From contig JAGACT010000101.1 of the NCBI GenBank assembly GCA_017613995.1, positions 1 through 6,352 on the forward strand: a DNA stretch of 6,352 bases, in the 5' to 3' direction. The notes beneath the pieces are model-generated. The model had not been told where the DNA came from, did not search any database, and worked only from the letters and a program-made list of their open reading frames with translations. Positions 6,013-6,352 of this stretch are shown here, piece after piece; positions within the stretch are counted from its first letter, which is position 1; the number at the start of each line of letters is the position of its first letter. Origin of the DNA: Eubacteriaceae bacterium (GTDB lineage: Bacteria > Bacillota > Clostridia > Eubacteriales > Anaerofustaceae). The translations under genes were made by a program, and so were the position numbers.

Positions 6013-6352
6013 ATGAAGCTTATAATACACGATCTGACACAGGAGGAACTGTCAGACATCCCCGAGGATCTGTCCGACGCGGTGCTTATAGGCGACAGCG
6101 GCACCATACGACCCTGTATCGGATGCTTCGGATGCTGGAAGAAGACTCCGGGCAAATGCGTGGTCTCCGACGGATACGACAGCATGGGGGAACTGATCCA
6201 CGCCTCCGAGGAGGTCATCGTCTACAGCCGCCTGACCTTCGGAGGCTTTTCCGGCTTTGTAAAGAACGTCTTCGACCGGTGCCTTTCCTACGTACTGCCC
6301 CAGTTCGAGCTGGTGGACGGGGAGAGCCACCATCGGAAGAGATACCCGGAGA
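6013..6352 (+). CDS. Cys-rich NADPH-dependent FMN reductase-like flavoprotein, 3' partial
   Basis: The frame opens at the ATG at 6013, six bases after the flavodoxin stop, and runs off the right edge (113 codons visible). The protein starts with a short strand (MKLIIHDL), then has a segment DAVLIGDSGTI followed by the cluster PCIGCFGCW with a further Cys (C35, C38, C41, C49), then DGYDSMGEL and a core strand VIVYSRLTFGGFSGFVKNVFDR that matches the flavin-binding region of the NADPH-dependent FMN reductase / iron-sulfur flavoprotein group. The usual N-terminal GSPR-x-GNT phosphate loop seems absent. The CX2CX2CX7C spacing is similar to that binding a 4Fe-4S cluster in methanogen Isf proteins, though many relatives keep only part of it. 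No strong ribosome binding site precedes it (only AGG at 6001-6003), so it is likely translated by coupling to the flavodoxin gene. Confidence 0.78.
   Translation, partial: MKLIIHDLTQEELSDIPEDLSDAVLIGDSGTIRPCIGCFGCWKKTPGKCVVSDGYDSMGELIHASEEVIVYSRLTFGGFSGFVKNVFDRCLSYVLPQFELVDGESHHRKRYPE

Noticed and set aside
5197..6030. Minus-strand open frame of 277 codons opposite the hydrolase and flavodoxin genes
   Set aside because: It spans the junction of two well-supported plus-strand genes and shows no motif of its own.

Overview
The window looks like a bacterial chromosome segment from a fairly GC-rich anaerobe of the Bacillota (Clostridia-like). This rests on strong AGGAGG-type ribosome binding sites, frequent AUA and AGG codons, an intrinsic terminator with a U-tract, and protein families common in that group (family II pyrophosphatase, Cys-rich FMN reductase-like protein, small flavodoxin). 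The genus cannot be named from the sequence. I see no mobile element, tRNA, rRNA or CRISPR array.

Layout. (1) 3-677 (+) is the 3' part of an integral-membrane CTP-dependent lipid or polyprenol kinase of the dolichol kinase type, cut by the left edge. (2) 796-1923 (+) is a DHH/DHHA2 family II (Mn-dependent) inorganic pyrophosphatase-like protein that carries an N-terminal membrane segment not found in the usual cytosolic enzyme. (3) 1924-2080 is a convergent intergenic region with GC-rich hairpins and a long near-perfect hairpin that can end transcription from both sides. (4) 2081-3946 (-) is a P1B-type heavy-metal ATPase with a TTG start and no N-terminal metal-binding domain. (5) 3947-4098 is a divergent promoter region with two related palindromic boxes, one near each predicted promoter. 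(6) 4099-4650 (+) is a TetR-family regulator. (7) 4733-5476, 5497-6006 and 6013-6352 (+) are an alpha/beta hydrolase, a small flavodoxin and a Cys-rich FMN reductase-like flavoprotein. The last is cut by the right edge. They are closely spaced and probably form one transcript.

How the genes may work together. The TetR gene and the ATPase gene are divergent and share an intergenic region with repeated operator-like boxes. The simplest reading is that the TetR protein represses both itself and the ATPase, and possibly the hydrolase-flavodoxin-reductase genes downstream of it. That would be a small inducible stress or detoxification module (metal efflux plus redox and hydrolytic enzymes), but the inducer and substrates cannot be read from the sequence. 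The left pair (lipid kinase and membrane-anchored pyrophosphatase) appears unrelated, and the two blocks are separated by the bidirectional terminator. The features most worth a second look are the anchored pyrophosphatase, the shared TetR boxes, and the unusual metal-site residues of the ATPase.
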